Shown piece by piece: positions 47,154-56,686 of a stretch of DNA of 64,000 nucleotides (within the stretch, counting starts at the first letter, position 1; each line of letters begins with the position of its first letter). The notes under the pieces are model-generated. The model was not told where the DNA came from and ran no database searches. It was given only the letters and a program-made list of their open reading frames with translations. Position numbers and translations under genes: made by a program. The stretch spans positions 1 through 64,000 of the forward strand of contig JAHHDV010000026.1 in NCBI GenBank assembly GCA_019739295.1, written 5' to 3'. The DNA comes from Taibaiella sp. GTDB taxonomy: Bacteria > Bacteroidota > Bacteroidia > Chitinophagales > Chitinophagaceae.

Positions 47154-48671
47154 TTATTTGAACAGACTTTTTAGTCCTTTTTCCAATACACCGAAAATAG
47201 TCCTGGTCATGGAACGTTGTAGCTGCTTTCCTGCCGAGCTGGTCAGTACTGTTTCGAGCATGGACTTTTCTTTTTTAGGTTTATCTTCAGCTTTGGTTTT
47301 TTCTGTTCCCTGCTTCGGTCCCGTGCTGATTCTTCGCTCAAGCATTTCATAAGCTGATTCCTTGTCGATGGGCTGGCTGTATTTCGGATAGAGTGAACTT
47401 TTGCCGATAATCTGATCAATTTCTTCCTGATCCAGGATGTCCATCCTGGATTTTGGCGAGATCATCATCGTATGTACCAGAGGGGTGGGGACCCCTTTTT
47501 CATTCAGTAACGTCACTACTGCTTCCCCGATACCGATATTCGTCAGTAACTGATCTGTTTGGTAATAAGGACTCATGGGGTAGTTATCCGCAGTTCTCTG
47601 AATATTCTTGCGGTCATTGGCAGTAAATGCACGCAACGCGTGCTGGACTTTCATGCCTAGTTGACCCAGGATATCCGCAGGCACATCCTGGGGATTCTGG
47701 GTACAGAAGAAAATGCCCACACCTTTGCTCCTGATCAGCTTAATGGTCGATTCAAGCTGGTTCATCAGTTCCTTGCTGGCTTCATTGAAGATCAGGTGCG
47801 CTTCATCTATGAAGATGATGAGCTTGGGCATGTCCAGGTCTCCTTCTTCCGGAAGTGTCTGATATAACTCGGTCAATAACTGAAGCATAAATGTGCTGAA
47901 GACAGCAGGGCGATCCTGCATATTGATTAAGCGCAGGATGCTGATGATACCTTTTCCTGAAGGATCTGTCCTTACCAGGTCCCGGATATCGAAAGACAAT
48001 TCACCGAAGATGCCATCCGCTCCTTGCTGTTGTAGTGCAATGATCTTGCGCAGTATCGTACTTAATGAACTGCTGCTGATACTCCCGTAATCTTTCTGAA
48101 TTTCTTCCTTTCCCTCATCCCCGGCATATTGAAGAAGCCTGGTCAGGTCTTTAAGATCAATAAGCAATAATCCATGATCGTCTGCATATTTGAAGAGTAT
48201 GCTCAGTAATCCTTGCTGCGTGCTGTTCAGATCGAGGACTTTACTCAGCAGGATAGGTCCGAATTCTGAAACTGTTGCCCTCATTTGTGAACCGGGATCC
48301 CCGCCCAGGGTAAGCAATTCTACCGGAAAAGGCTCAGGATGATAAGCCATGTTCATTTTTCCATACCGCTCTTCAATAAACGGATTGGCGCTCCCGGGAG
48401 CGGCCAGTCCGCTCAGGTCTCCCTTGATATCCATCATCATCAAGGGAATACCGGAGAGGCTGAGCTGTTCTGCAATCAGCTGTAAGGTTTTGGTTTTGCC
48501 GGTACCGGTTGCTCCCGCGATTAATCCGTGCCGGTTGAGCATCTTGAGGGGGACAAGAACCTGGGCATCTGCATATACATTTCCTTCCCATACGCCGGTG
48601 CCCAATACAAATGATTTTCCCTTGACCGAATATCCTTTTTGTATATCCTGTACGAACTGGTTACTTTCCAT
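47154..48671 (-). CDS. HerA-like ATPase (DUF853 family, YjgR type)
   Basis: The 505-residue P-loop ATPase carries Walker A at residues 53-60 (GATGTGKT) within RHGLIAGATGTGKTKTLQL, Walker B KLIIFIDEAHLIFNEASKEL, a sensor region GVGIFFCTQNPQDVPADILG, and the family end SPKSRMDILDQEEID. A Lys/Glu-rich linker precedes a short amphipathic C-terminus ending KGLKSLFK. It belongs to the DUF853 group represented by E. coli YjgR, related to HerA DNA-pumping ATPases. No NurA nuclease or SIR2 gene is adjacent, so this is not an obvious HerA defence module. Cellular role unknown. Confidence 0.9.
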   Translation of the reverse strand: MESNQFVQDIQKGYSVKGKSFVLGTGVWEGNVYADAQVLVPLKMLNRHGLIAGATGTGKTKTLQLIAEQLSLSGIPLMMMDIKGDLSGLAAPGSANPFIEERYGKMNMAYHPEPFPVELLTLGGDPGSQMRATVSEFGPILLSKVLDLNSTQQGLLSILFKYADDHGLLLIDLKDLTRLLQYAGDEGKEEIQKDYGSISSSSLSTILRKIIALQQQGADGIFGELSFDIRDLVRTDPSGKGIISILRLINMQDRPAVFSTFMLQLLTELYQTLPEEGDLDMPKLIIFIDEAHLIFNEASKELMNQLESTIKLIRSKGVGIFFCTQNPQDVPADILGQLGMKVQHALRAFTANDRKNIQRTADNYPMSPYYQTDQLLTNIGIGEAVVTLLNEKGVPTPLVHTMMISPKSRMDILDQEEIDQIIGKSSLYPKYSQPIDKESAYEMLERRISTGPKQGTEKTKAEDKPKKEKSMLETVLTSSAGKQLQRSMTRTIFGVLEKGLKSLFK

Positions 48672-48884
48672 ACTGATTTTTTTCGTGCGTTGAATTATAT
48701 AGAGATATCCAAATGTAATTCAATTTTGATAAAATGTGATGGCCCTGGCGGGCAATATGACCAGGTCCCGGAAAATTTTACGATTCCGGGGATGAGGGAA
48801 CAGCACACAATATGATACGGGTTCATGAAGCTGTATTCCCGTCTCTTGCTTATCCTCACTTTTGACTTTTTTATTGCAAAAAAC

Positions 48885-48912
48885 AAAGGTTACCTTTTTA
48901 TCAGTAACCTTT
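48885..48912 (-). terminator. Rho-independent terminator of the CHU_C gene at 48933
   Basis: AAAGGTTAC and GTAACCTTT form a 9-bp stem with a 10-base loop; on the minus strand TGTTTTTTGC follows. It begins about 20 bases after the stop codon. Confidence 0.78.
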
Positions 48913-48932
48913 ATACATATCGGGTTGTACGA

Positions 48933-50957
48933 TCATCGTACCAGTGTGACATTTCCTTGTTTTCGTATCCTGTAGCCATCACTACAGAATGCATCGATCT
49001 CCCATATATATACGCCCAACGGGCAATCTTTACCTTCATGTGTACCATTCCATCCCTTGCTCAGGTCAGTCGTATAGAATACCTGATTTCCCCACCTGTC
49101 ATAGATGGTGAATGAATTCAACTTTTCAAATTGTAAATTCATAAGGCCGAAAATAGCGGTTTTCTCTGATTTTCCTTCCGGAACAAAAGCATTGGGCAGC
49201 GTAATATCGTCACAATTCATCGTGATGATGACGGAGTCAATGGCATAACAGCCATCGGTATTTCTTACCTCAAGATAATAAGTGATGCTTTTTCCCGGCT
49301 TGGCAGAAGTGATATTATTAAATGCGGAGCCCGTGAAGTAATCTGTCGGGAACCAGTTGTAGTTATATTCCTCTCCTAAGGATGTCATAGGACCACCCAG
49401 GATCACTGAAGAGCCGTCGGTTATTGACCTGTCAGCACCTGCATCTGCTGCAATCTGACTCACTTCAACCACAAAATCTCTGACTAATGTACAATTCTCA
49501 TAGAATGGAACGGTAGAAGTATAGGTTGCGCTAAAGTCCGGCCATACATATACTACCTTTTCATCCGTAGCGGAAATGTTATAATCCGGAGTCCAGGTAA
49601 CCGGCACATCTTCGGAATACAATGTCTGTAACATAATCGTGTCTCCGACACAGATCAATGTGTCGTTGCTGTACTGCACATCAGGTGGCGCCACTACAAC
49701 GATAGGCTTACAGTAGGAACGAACTGTGGGCATCCCCTGGTCTATGGTCAGGTATACATTATAAGTACCCGGAGTATAATAAGTAAACGGTTCCGGATTC
49801 ATTTCTCCCGAACCTGCATAGTTGGCAGATCCGCAGTTTTCGAATTTCAATCTGGTCAGCGTGCTGTCTCCATTGGTAACAAAAAGATATAATCTTCCGC
49901 TATCTTCCACAAAATGTGACATAGCCGTTGGTTGGTAAATATCCCCGATGTTACCGTTGTTCCAGGCTACAGGTGTATCAGCTACAGCTTCATCCCAGTA
50001 TAAAGTGTTCAGGTGACTACCGATATTATTGATGACATAACCGTAGTATTCCATGCAATCAGGCACAATCGCCACACCTGAAGGATAATTGAGATTACCT
50101 TCGATCGACCCATAATCCACGGCAAAAGGTACATTGTGGAGGCTGGTGCCGAAAGTGAGTTTGACCAATGCATTGGACAGCCTGTCTGTAACGTGCAGGT
50201 GCCAGTTATCTCCCTCCTTGATACCGGTAATAGCCGTTACGCGGGTGAAGACGTTGCCGATATTTCCTAAATCCGTACAGACAGGAGTAGAAGTAATGTC
50301 CGTACCAAAATCCAGCTTAATCAGGTTCCTGCCGTTATTGAACGTATACCCAATATAATCATCGCCATCCTTTCCTATAAATAATTTTTGAGGTTCGTTC
50401 AGCATACCTCCTAAGTTCCCGAGATTCACGGAATCTTCCATTTCCAGGTGCATTGCATTGTCAAAAGTATACCTTGCCAGGGTAGAATTGGAACCGTCAG
50501 TGCCGCCTATAACGAATAGATACCATTTGCCATCATCCTTTATCAATTCCAGTCCTGAAGGGTTGACAGGCAGGGTCCCATCCAGGTCCCCATAAGCTCG
50601 CATTTCCGGTATTTCCTCTATCCCATTCCGGAAATTCCATCTTACCAATCCTTCCCCATCTCTTCTATTGACCATCCAGCCCACAAAAAAGGCCTCATCT
50701 CTTACGACCACAACGTCAGCGGGGCTTAGTACGCCGAGTTCTTCTTCTATATTTACACCTGTTGGAGGAAGCGATAATGGGGGCGAACAGAATTTCCAGT
50801 TGTAGTTCTGGCCATCCCTTACTAAAACTTCAGGAGTTACAAGGTTGCCGGCACAAATGGTATCAGGGATAGTAAATAAAGTGTCGGGAGCAGCAACTGC
50901 ATCTTTTCCAAATATGGAGGCTAATGTTATAGCAGCAATGGATAAATGTTTTTTCAT
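48933..50957 (-). CDS. Surface protein with repeated propeller-like units and CHU_C (T9SS type B) domain
   Basis: A 674-residue secreted protein (signal peptide ending about GKDAVAA). Residues 70-390 contain recurring units of about 60 residues, each with a G(N/S)IxGxL-type turn (NLGNLGGMLNEPQKL; DLGNIGNVFTRVTAI; DYGSIEGNLNYPSGV; NNGNIGDIYQPTAM), consistent with a beta-propeller. An Ig/PKD-like region follows (CVGDTIMLQTL...), a segment IAADAGADRSITDGSSVILG, and the C-terminal CHU_C domain LPNAFVPEGKSEKTAIF, FTIYDRWGNQVFY, KGWNGTHEGKDCPLGVY. Exported by T9SS; may bind a ligand or glycan at the surface (inference). Confidence 0.88.
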   Translation of the reverse strand: MKKHLSIAAITLASIFGKDAVAAPDTLFTIPDTICAGNLVTPEVLVRDGQNYNWKFCSPPLSLPPTGVNIEEELGVLSPADVVVVRDEAFFVGWMVNRRDGEGLVRWNFRNGIEEIPEMRAYGDLDGTLPVNPSGLELIKDDGKWYLFVIGGTDGSNSTLARYTFDNAMHLEMEDSVNLGNLGGMLNEPQKLFIGKDGDDYIGYTFNNGRNLIKLDFGTDITSTPVCTDLGNIGNVFTRVTAITGIKEGDNWHLHVTDRLSNALVKLTFGTSLHNVPFAVDYGSIEGNLNYPSGVAIVPDCMEYYGYVINNIGSHLNTLYWDEAVADTPVAWNNGNIGDIYQPTAMSHFVEDSGRLYLFVTNGDSTLTRLKFENCGSANYAGSGEMNPEPFTYYTPGTYNVYLTIDQGMPTVRSYCKPIVVVAPPDVQYSNDTLICVGDTIMLQTLYSEDVPVTWTPDYNISATDEKVVYVWPDFSATYTSTVPFYENCTLVRDFVVEVSQIAADAGADRSITDGSSVILGGPMTSLGEEYNYNWFPTDYFTGSAFNNITSAKPGKSITYYLEVRNTDGCYAIDSVIITMNCDDITLPNAFVPEGKSEKTAIFGLMNLQFEKLNSFTIYDRWGNQVFYTTDLSKGWNGTHEGKDCPLGVYIWEIDAFCSDGYRIRKQGNVTLVR

Positions 50958-50974
50958 ATAAATATATAAGATGG

Positions 50975-50995
50975 ATCACTTTTGCAAAAAGTGAT
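50975..50995. promoter_or_regulatory. Inverted repeat upstream of the CHU_C gene
   Basis: ATCACTTTT and AAAAGTGAT form a perfect 9-bp inverted repeat around GCA, 18 bases upstream of the ATG at 50957. It could be an operator or a 5' UTR hairpin. Confidence 0.4.
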
Positions 50996-51196
50996 GAAAT
51001 CCCACGAAATTAACTTTATTTTTAAAAATCTTGGCTAATGTAACAATAAAATTGCAAATTATCCAAACTCTTCTTACTTTTATTTTCTAAATTCATTAGC
51101 ATTTTTTTAATAATTTGCTTCTTGGCATAAAACACTATATTATTGTAGCAAATTTTAATCATTCAATAATTTTATATCTGACAATTTTTCCGATTT

Positions 51197-53350
51197 ATGA
51201 AATTACGTTTATTAAGCAGCATCCTGATTATTCAGTTTATTTTTCCTGGAAACGGCTGGTCTCAGGGTGGAATGTGGCCGGTTTATGACCTCCCGTCGCG
51301 TGAAGCCGATATGCAAAATATGGGTCTTCAGCTCCCCATAGACCAATTATACAATGAAGCCAACCCGGCCCTGAATCAGGCAGTCGTTTTGTTTGGCGGT
51401 GGCTGCACAGGGGAGATCATTTCCAAGAATGGTTTGCTCTTTACCAATCACCATTGTGGTTACAGCTACGGACAGAAATTAAGCACTTCCGACCAGAATA
51501 TCCTTACAGAAGGATTTTGGGCTATGAATATGGAAGAAGAGCTGCCCTGTCCCGGGTTGGAAGTGGGTATTGTCAGGAAAACCATAGATGTGACGGAATC
51601 CGTGCTCTCAGGGGTAGATGCAAAAATGACTGCAGAGCAGAGAAATAAAAAAATAGAGCAAAACATTGCCAATTATGAGAAGGCATACCTGAAGCTCAAC
51701 AAGAATAAAGTTATTGTAAAGCCGTATTTTGATGGTCATCAATATTACGCAAATGAAATGGAAACGTTTACAGACGTTCGCCTGGTGGGCTTCCCTCCTA
51801 ACGGTATCGGTAAATTCGGGGGTGATACGGATAACTGGATGTGGCCGAGACATACCGGTGATTTTGCCGTTTTCCGGATATATGCGGATAAAAATAACCA
51901 ACCTGCAAAATACAGCAAGGAGAATATACCTTACCAACCCAAAAAATATTTTTCCATTTCGACCCAGGGAGTGGAAGAGGGTAACTTCTCTATGGTGTAT
52001 GGTTTCCCTTACAGGACGACCCAGTTCATCTCCAGCTACCAGGTCAGATTGATCCAGGAAGTAACGGACCCGATCCGTGTGAATGCCAGGGGCGCAAAAT
52101 TGGCTGCCTGGGATAAGACGATGAGAAAAGACCAGGGTGTGTTCCTGAAATATGCTGCAAAGCAATCTTCGATCAGCAATGGCTGGAAGAAGTGGCAGGG
52201 CGAGATCAGGGGACTGGAGCTCAATGACGTCATCGGTAAAAAAGAAGCGCTGGAAATAGAATTTCAAAGGTATGTGGACAACGGGTATCCTGAATATAAA
52301 GGGCTGCTTGCAGAGATCCAGGCCCTTATCCTGGCCAATCAGCATGCCATCGCTGCGAATGAAATCATCAGGGAAACTGTTCTGGGCATCGAAATAGTCA
52401 CAGCCGGCGTATATCTGGACAGGCTGATGGATATCTATAGAGCGGATACATTCACAGAAGAAGGGCGAAAACAGGCCATAGCTAAACTGGAGCAATCCAT
52501 GGCGGGTTTTTATAAGAATTACGATCTCGCTACAGATCAGAATGCCTTCGATACATTGATGCCTGTTTATTTCAACGCACGGGAATATGAGGCTGTTCCT
52601 GCAGAGCTGGAAAAGCTGTATTATACCAATGCCGGAGATTTTAAAACCTGGAGAAAAGTTATTTACGATAATACATTCCTGAATAGCTATGAAAAAATGA
52701 AAATTCTCTTCTCTTCAGGCTTACGGCATGATACTATGCTGATTCAAAAAGATCCTGCGTACCAGATTTATCATCTGGTAACCGGCTACAGGGACCAGAA
52801 CATCAAGCCAAAGATAGATGCATATGAGGTTAAACTCTCCGAACTCAACAGGTTGTATACGGAAGCCCAATTGAAAACCAACGTCTATGGTAAGCAATTG
52901 TATCCTGATGCGAATCAGACTTTAAGACTGACATACGGCCCTGTTCAGGGCATCCGGCCTTATGGAAGCAATACCTATTCTTACCTGACTACCCTGGATG
53001 AAGTGATGGTCAAGACCAATCCCGATGTCGAAGAATTCAATACGCCACAGAAATTGATCCGGCTTTATCTGGACAAAGACTATGGGAGATGGGAATCCAA
53101 CGGGACCGTGCCCGTTTGTTTCCTTGCGCAGAATCACACCAGCGGTGGAAATAGCGGAAGTCCCGTATTGAATGCAAAAGGTGAATTGATCGGGGTTAAT
53201 TTTGACAGGATATGGGATGGTACGATGTCAGATATATACTATGATCCGAGGCTGTGCCGCAATATTTCCGTAGACATTCGCTATGTGATGTTCATCATTG
53301 AGAAATTTGGTAATGCCAGCTGGCTGTTCAAGGAGATGGATATAAAATAA
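51197..53350 (+). CDS. S46 dipeptidyl-peptidase, DPP11 type
   Basis: A 717-residue exopeptidase with signal peptide (MKLRLLSSILIIQFIFPGNG, SQ). Catalytic triad: His in LFTNHHCGYSYG, an Asp in the N-terminal domain (FGGDTDNWMWPRHTGDF), and Ser in HTSGGNSGSPVLN. The specificity residue that is Gly in DPP7 and Arg in DPP11 is Arg here (GVNFDRIWDG), so it should cut after acidic residues (Asp/Glu at P1). DPP11 releases dipeptides from peptides in the periplasm, feeding amino-acid catabolism in asaccharolytic Bacteroidota. It is a single gene followed by a strong terminator. Confidence 0.92.
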   Translation: MKLRLLSSILIIQFIFPGNGWSQGGMWPVYDLPSREADMQNMGLQLPIDQLYNEANPALNQAVVLFGGGCTGEIISKNGLLFTNHHCGYSYGQKLSTSDQNILTEGFWAMNMEEELPCPGLEVGIVRKTIDVTESVLSGVDAKMTAEQRNKKIEQNIANYEKAYLKLNKNKVIVKPYFDGHQYYANEMETFTDVRLVGFPPNGIGKFGGDTDNWMWPRHTGDFAVFRIYADKNNQPAKYSKENIPYQPKKYFSISTQGVEEGNFSMVYGFPYRTTQFISSYQVRLIQEVTDPIRVNARGAKLAAWDKTMRKDQGVFLKYAAKQSSISNGWKKWQGEIRGLELNDVIGKKEALEIEFQRYVDNGYPEYKGLLAEIQALILANQHAIAANEIIRETVLGIEIVTAGVYLDRLMDIYRADTFTEEGRKQAIAKLEQSMAGFYKNYDLATDQNAFDTLMPVYFNAREYEAVPAELEKLYYTNAGDFKTWRKVIYDNTFLNSYEKMKILFSSGLRHDTMLIQKDPAYQIYHLVTGYRDQNIKPKIDAYEVKLSELNRLYTEAQLKTNVYGKQLYPDANQTLRLTYGPVQGIRPYGSNTYSYLTTLDEVMVKTNPDVEEFNTPQKLIRLYLDKDYGRWESNGTVPVCFLAQNHTSGGNSGSPVLNAKGELIGVNFDRIWDGTMSDIYYDPRLCRNISVDIRYVMFIIEKFGNASWLFKEMDIK

Positions 53351-53373
53351 GTTTTATATATAGTGATAGATAC

Positions 53374-53410
53374 AATAATGGTCGGATCAGGTATCCGACC
53401 ATTATTTTTA
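53374..53410 (+). terminator. Rho-independent terminator of the S46 peptidase gene
   Basis: AATAATGGTCGGAT and ATCCGACCATTATT form a 14-bp stem with loop CAGGT, followed by TTTT. Confidence 0.92.
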
Positions 53411-53577
53411 ATTGACAACCGGTTATTTTCTCGATAATCTGGGAAGTCAATTCCAATGGATGGGAAATGAAATTTTTAAACGAATGTTCAGGTGATCAGG
53501 CTATTGATGCGTAGCAGTTCAATAAGAAACTTGCTTATCCGTATGAATTGTGCTCCCTTCCATTCTCAAAAAAATTC

Positions 53578-53585
53578 TATCTTTG
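53578..53585 (+). promoter_or_regulatory. Bacteroidota -7 element (TATCTTTG) of era
   Basis: Exact TAnnTTTG element 22 bases upstream of the TTG at 53608. Because it lies inside the longer reading frame that begins at ATG 53548, it selects TTG 53608 as the true start. Confidence 0.6.
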
Positions 53586-53607
53586 GACCAACACTAACGT
53601 ATACATT

Positions 53608-54477
53608 TTGAAATCAGGCTTTGTCAATATTTTCGGCCCTCCCAATGCGGGAAAATCCACCTTGCTCAATGCATTATTGGGCCAGGAGCTTGCGATCACT
53701 TCTCCCAAAGTCCAGACGACCAGGCACCGGATTCTGGGTATACTGACAGAAGATGATTACCAGATCATATTCTCTGATACCCCCGGTATCATACAGCCTA
53801 AATATAAGCTTCATGAGAAGATGATGAAGCAACTGGACAACGCACTTGAGGATACGGATGTGGCATTGCTGATGGTGGATATCAATGAGGATCCGAAGGA
53901 ATTTGCCGCATTGATTGCAGACCTGAAGATCAAAGGCAAGCGCTTGCTTTTGGTCAATAAGATCGATACGCTGCCGCACATTGATCAGTTGCAGGAAAGG
54001 CTTCTGGCATTTAAGGATGCGGTGAAGGCAGAACATGTGATGGGTATCTCCGCATTGCAGAAGATCAATATCCAGCCCATTATAGACCTTATCTTGGAAT
54101 ATCTCCCGGAAGGGATGCCGTTTTATTCAGAGGAAGATATATCGGATCGCCCAGTACGATTCTTTGTATCAGAACTCATCCGCCAGCAGATTTATAACCT
54201 GTACGACAAAGAGTTGCCGTATCATACGGCTGTATTGATCCAGTCATTTGAAGAGAAAAAGACACTGACAAAAATCAGGGCGGATATTATCTGCACCAGG
54301 GAAACCCAGAAAATGATCATCATCGGTAAGAATGGGGAGATGATCCGGAAATTGGGGACGCGGGCCAGGGAAAAGATTGAAGATTTTTTGGAACGTAAAG
54401 TCTTCCTGGAATTATTCGTCAAGGTCAGGCCCAAATGGAGAGAGAACAATACTTTCCTTAAAGAATATGGATATTAG
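53608..54477 (+). CDS. era: GTPase Era
   Basis: Ribosome-assembly GTPase that binds 16S rRNA. From the TTG at 53608 the protein begins KSGFVNIFGPPNAGKSTL, as Era should: G1 loop GPPNAGKS (residues 10-17), G2 region TTRHRILG, G3 DTPG, G4 NKID, then the C-terminal type II KH domain with the GKNG loop (MIIIGKNGEMIRKLGTRARE). A promoter element at 53578-53585 excludes the upstream ATG 53548. Length of about 290 residues is normal. The stop lies inside the next gene (11-base overlap), so the two are co-transcribed. Confidence 0.95.
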   Translation: MKSGFVNIFGPPNAGKSTLLNALLGQELAITSPKVQTTRHRILGILTEDDYQIIFSDTPGIIQPKYKLHEKMMKQLDNALEDTDVALLMVDINEDPKEFAALIADLKIKGKRLLLVNKIDTLPHIDQLQERLLAFKDAVKAEHVMGISALQKINIQPIIDLILEYLPEGMPFYSEEDISDRPVRFFVSELIRQQIYNLYDKELPYHTAVLIQSFEEKKTLTKIRADIICTRETQKMIIIGKNGEMIRKLGTRAREKIEDFLERKVFLELFVKVRPKWRENNTFLKEYGY

Positions 54478-55360
54478 TCCGATCCCGGTAGACCTGATCC
54501 ATCATTCATTATGGAACAACCGCGATATCACCCTGGGTATATTGAGATTAGACCAGATACACCCGTTTGTCTCGGGTAACAAATGGTTTAAGCTGCATCA
54601 GAATGCGGTACAGTTTCAGTCAGGTGATTTCAGCCACCTGCTGACTTTCGGTGGCGCATTTTCCAACCATCTCCATGCCACGGCTCATTACTGTAATCAG
54701 CATAAGATACCCTGTATCGGGATCGTCAGGGGCGAAGAGTTAAAGGTGGATAGCAATCCCACACTTCAGGACTGTGCTGCATTGGGAATGGCGTTATACT
54801 TTGTACCGAGGGCGGAATACAGGCTGAAGGAGCATGGAGCTACCGCCAGAAGCCTGGCCAGCCGGCACCAGATCTGTTTTGTTCCTGAAGGCGGTGATAA
54901 TCCAGCCGGCAGGGCAGGTGCTGCCGGTATTATGGAACATATACCGGGTAGCTGGGGCCATATTGCGGTAAGCATCGGCACAGGCACCACGATCAAGGGA
55001 ATGATGGATGCAGCGCCACCGGATATGGTGTTCCTTGGATGTACATCTGTACGAAATGATAAAAATGTCTTTTTGGCCTGTGAAGCTGCTGCCCGGCAAA
55101 GAAATTTTCAATGGATAGACCAGTACCACTTTGGAGGTTTTGGTCGCTATAATAATGAATTGATTACGTTTGTTAAAGCGTTCCATGAGCAGTTCCGGAT
55201 TCCTTTGGATATCGTTTATACGGCTAAAATGATGTATGGAATTCTGGACATGCTGGGTAAGGGAATGCTTTCTCCGGGATCAAGAATACTATGTGTTCAT
55301 ACCGGAGGGCTACAAGGGAACAGGTCCGTTCCGGGATTGAAGGAAGGAGAGAAAAAATAG
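54467..55360 (+). CDS. PLP-dependent ACC deaminase / D-cysteine desulfhydrase-like enzyme
   Basis: A 297-residue fold-type II PLP enzyme. The PLP-binding Lys is in HPFVSGNKWFKLHQN, followed by LTFGGAFSNHLHATA and the phosphate-binding glycine run IAVSIGTGTTIKGMM. It belongs to the 1-aminocyclopropane-1-carboxylate deaminase/D-cysteine desulfhydrase family; such bacterial members usually act on D-cysteine or related amino acids, and real ACC deaminase activity cannot be predicted. ATG 54467 is preferred because the 30 residues of the longer frame are Era sequence read out of frame. Overlaps era by 11 bases. Confidence 0.9.
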   Translation: MDISPIPVDLIHHSLWNNRDITLGILRLDQIHPFVSGNKWFKLHQNAVQFQSGDFSHLLTFGGAFSNHLHATAHYCNQHKIPCIGIVRGEELKVDSNPTLQDCAALGMALYFVPRAEYRLKEHGATARSLASRHQICFVPEGGDNPAGRAGAAGIMEHIPGSWGHIAVSIGTGTTIKGMMDAAPPDMVFLGCTSVRNDKNVFLACEAAARQRNFQWIDQYHFGGFGRYNNELITFVKAFHEQFRIPLDIVYTAKMMYGILDMLGKGMLSPGSRILCVHTGGLQGNRSVPGLKEGEKK

Positions 55361-55602
55361 GTCCCTGGATTTTATGTTTTCTTGTCTCGCGCTAATCTGC
55401 TTTTCAAGCTTTCATTCGCTTTAAAAGGCTTATACCAAAGCCGCAATATTCCGTTCTCCAGGGATATAATGCAGGTAGTAATGGTACAGATCACGACAAA
55501 TCTCAAATACGGTGTGCTGTTTTCAATTCATTGAGGAGATCTGTGGCCGACACGTTCCCAATCCTGATTTTTCCTTTAAACCTTGAAATGTGCAAGAGAG
55601 CC

Positions 55603-56277
55603 TTATACGGGAACATTAGAAATAAGCGGGATAACTTCGCAGTCAGTAAAATCTTTGAAATAGTGTCTTGCGCCCAACTGAAGCAATTCTGCATTGCCGA
55701 TGCCAATAAAGACAAGCCCGAGATTTTGCGCTGCTTCGTAATCCCATCTGCCATCACCGAAGGAAAAGATCCTGTTATAGTGTGATGTGCCGTAATGATC
55801 TTGTGCCGCCCTTATCGCCTGGCCAACCACATCCTCTCTGGAAAAATACTTATTAGAGGCAATGATTAGTGCTTCGTCGATCATCAGTCCTGATTGCATC
55901 AGTTTGAGTAAGGCAGGCTGAAACAGTGAACCTGTAGCAAAGGCAATATCGAAATGATCATAGCAGAGTGTATGAAAAAAAGCACTCGCTCCTTGTATTT
56001 CGGTAATAGGATTCTGCGCTGTATCATCCTCCAGTAGTTTTGTCAGACACTGCTCGAATGCTTCAATATCAGCGATAGAAATTACCTGTCCGGTTTCCTT
56101 TTCGAAGATTGTTTTAAAGATAAAGCTATCAGTATGATGCTGATAACTGCTCCAGTTATCATTGAAATTTGCAAAGCCCATTTTTATCAACGCTGCTTTA
56201 AACGTCTTCTGGTGAACAGAGACACTCTCTGTAAGCGTACCGTCAATATCAAATATAAGTAAGTTCTTGTGTTTCAT
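55603..56277 (-). CDS. HAD-superfamily hydrolase
   Basis: The 224-residue haloacid-dehalogenase-like phosphatase has motif I FDIDGTLTES, a helical cap domain, motif II IAFATGSLFQ, motif III Lys-containing SNKYFSREDV, and motif IV GDGRWDYEAA. It resembles phosphoglycolate phosphatase-like enzymes, but the substrate is unknown. No lipid or membrane anchor. Single gene on the minus strand. The 242 bases downstream (55361-55602) show short open frames without recognisable content. Confidence 0.88.
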   Translation of the reverse strand: MKHKNLLIFDIDGTLTESVSVHQKTFKAALIKMGFANFNDNWSSYQHHTDSFIFKTIFEKETGQVISIADIEAFEQCLTKLLEDDTAQNPITEIQGASAFFHTLCYDHFDIAFATGSLFQPALLKLMQSGLMIDEALIIASNKYFSREDVVGQAIRAAQDHYGTSHYNRIFSFGDGRWDYEAAQNLGLVFIGIGNAELLQLGARHYFKDFTDCEVIPLISNVPV

Positions 56278-56673
56278 TTTTTAATTTTTGTGCAATTTAT
56301 GAATTCAATGGACACCTTTTTGCTTCACTTTGGCTGATGGCCCACGATCGTCTTTAGGAAAGAATAGGCTTTGATCTTGAGTTTGTTGCATTTTCTTGAT
56401 TCAACAGCGGACCGACTAGGTTGTATTATTGGTCTGGGCCTGCAGTTACTTTCTGCTACCGGGTGTGGATTGAATTCCGGTTGTACAGTTGCCGGTAAAT
56501 ATAAGTTATATATTATGTTGATTTAGTGTTAATTGCGTTTTTTGCTTTCTTTTACCGTTTACTCGCTTCTTCATTGAAAGACAATATATTGACCAAGCCG
56601 GGCATGGTCAATACCGGAGATGTTTTTCTGTTTTTTTATCAAAATTTCAATGATTTAATAGCAACGAATTCTG
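56278..56673. other. Intergenic region without a recognisable gene
   Basis: About 400 AT-rich bases lie between the divergent HAD and small T9SS-protein genes. They must hold both promoters; an exact -7 element occurs at the right end. No coding sequence or structured RNA can be supported. Confidence 0.45.
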
Positions 56674-56681
56674 TAAGTTTG
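56674..56681 (+). promoter_or_regulatory. Bacteroidota -7 element (TAAGTTTG)
   Basis: Exact TAnnTTTG match 5 bases before the ATG at 56687; transcription would start at or next to the start codon, giving a nearly leaderless mRNA. Confidence 0.5.
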
Positions 56682-56686
56682 GCAGA

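Noticed and set aside
47154..48671. HerA-based defence system
   Set aside because: The ATPase belongs to the DUF853/YjgR group and has no adjacent NurA, SIR2 or DUF4297-type effector gene.
55361..55602. Short minus-strand frames downstream of the HAD gene, one with a basic C-terminus
   Set aside because: The frames are under 50 codons once separated from the HAD gene, lack starts, and could not be linked to any family. They might be a relic, but the evidence is too thin.
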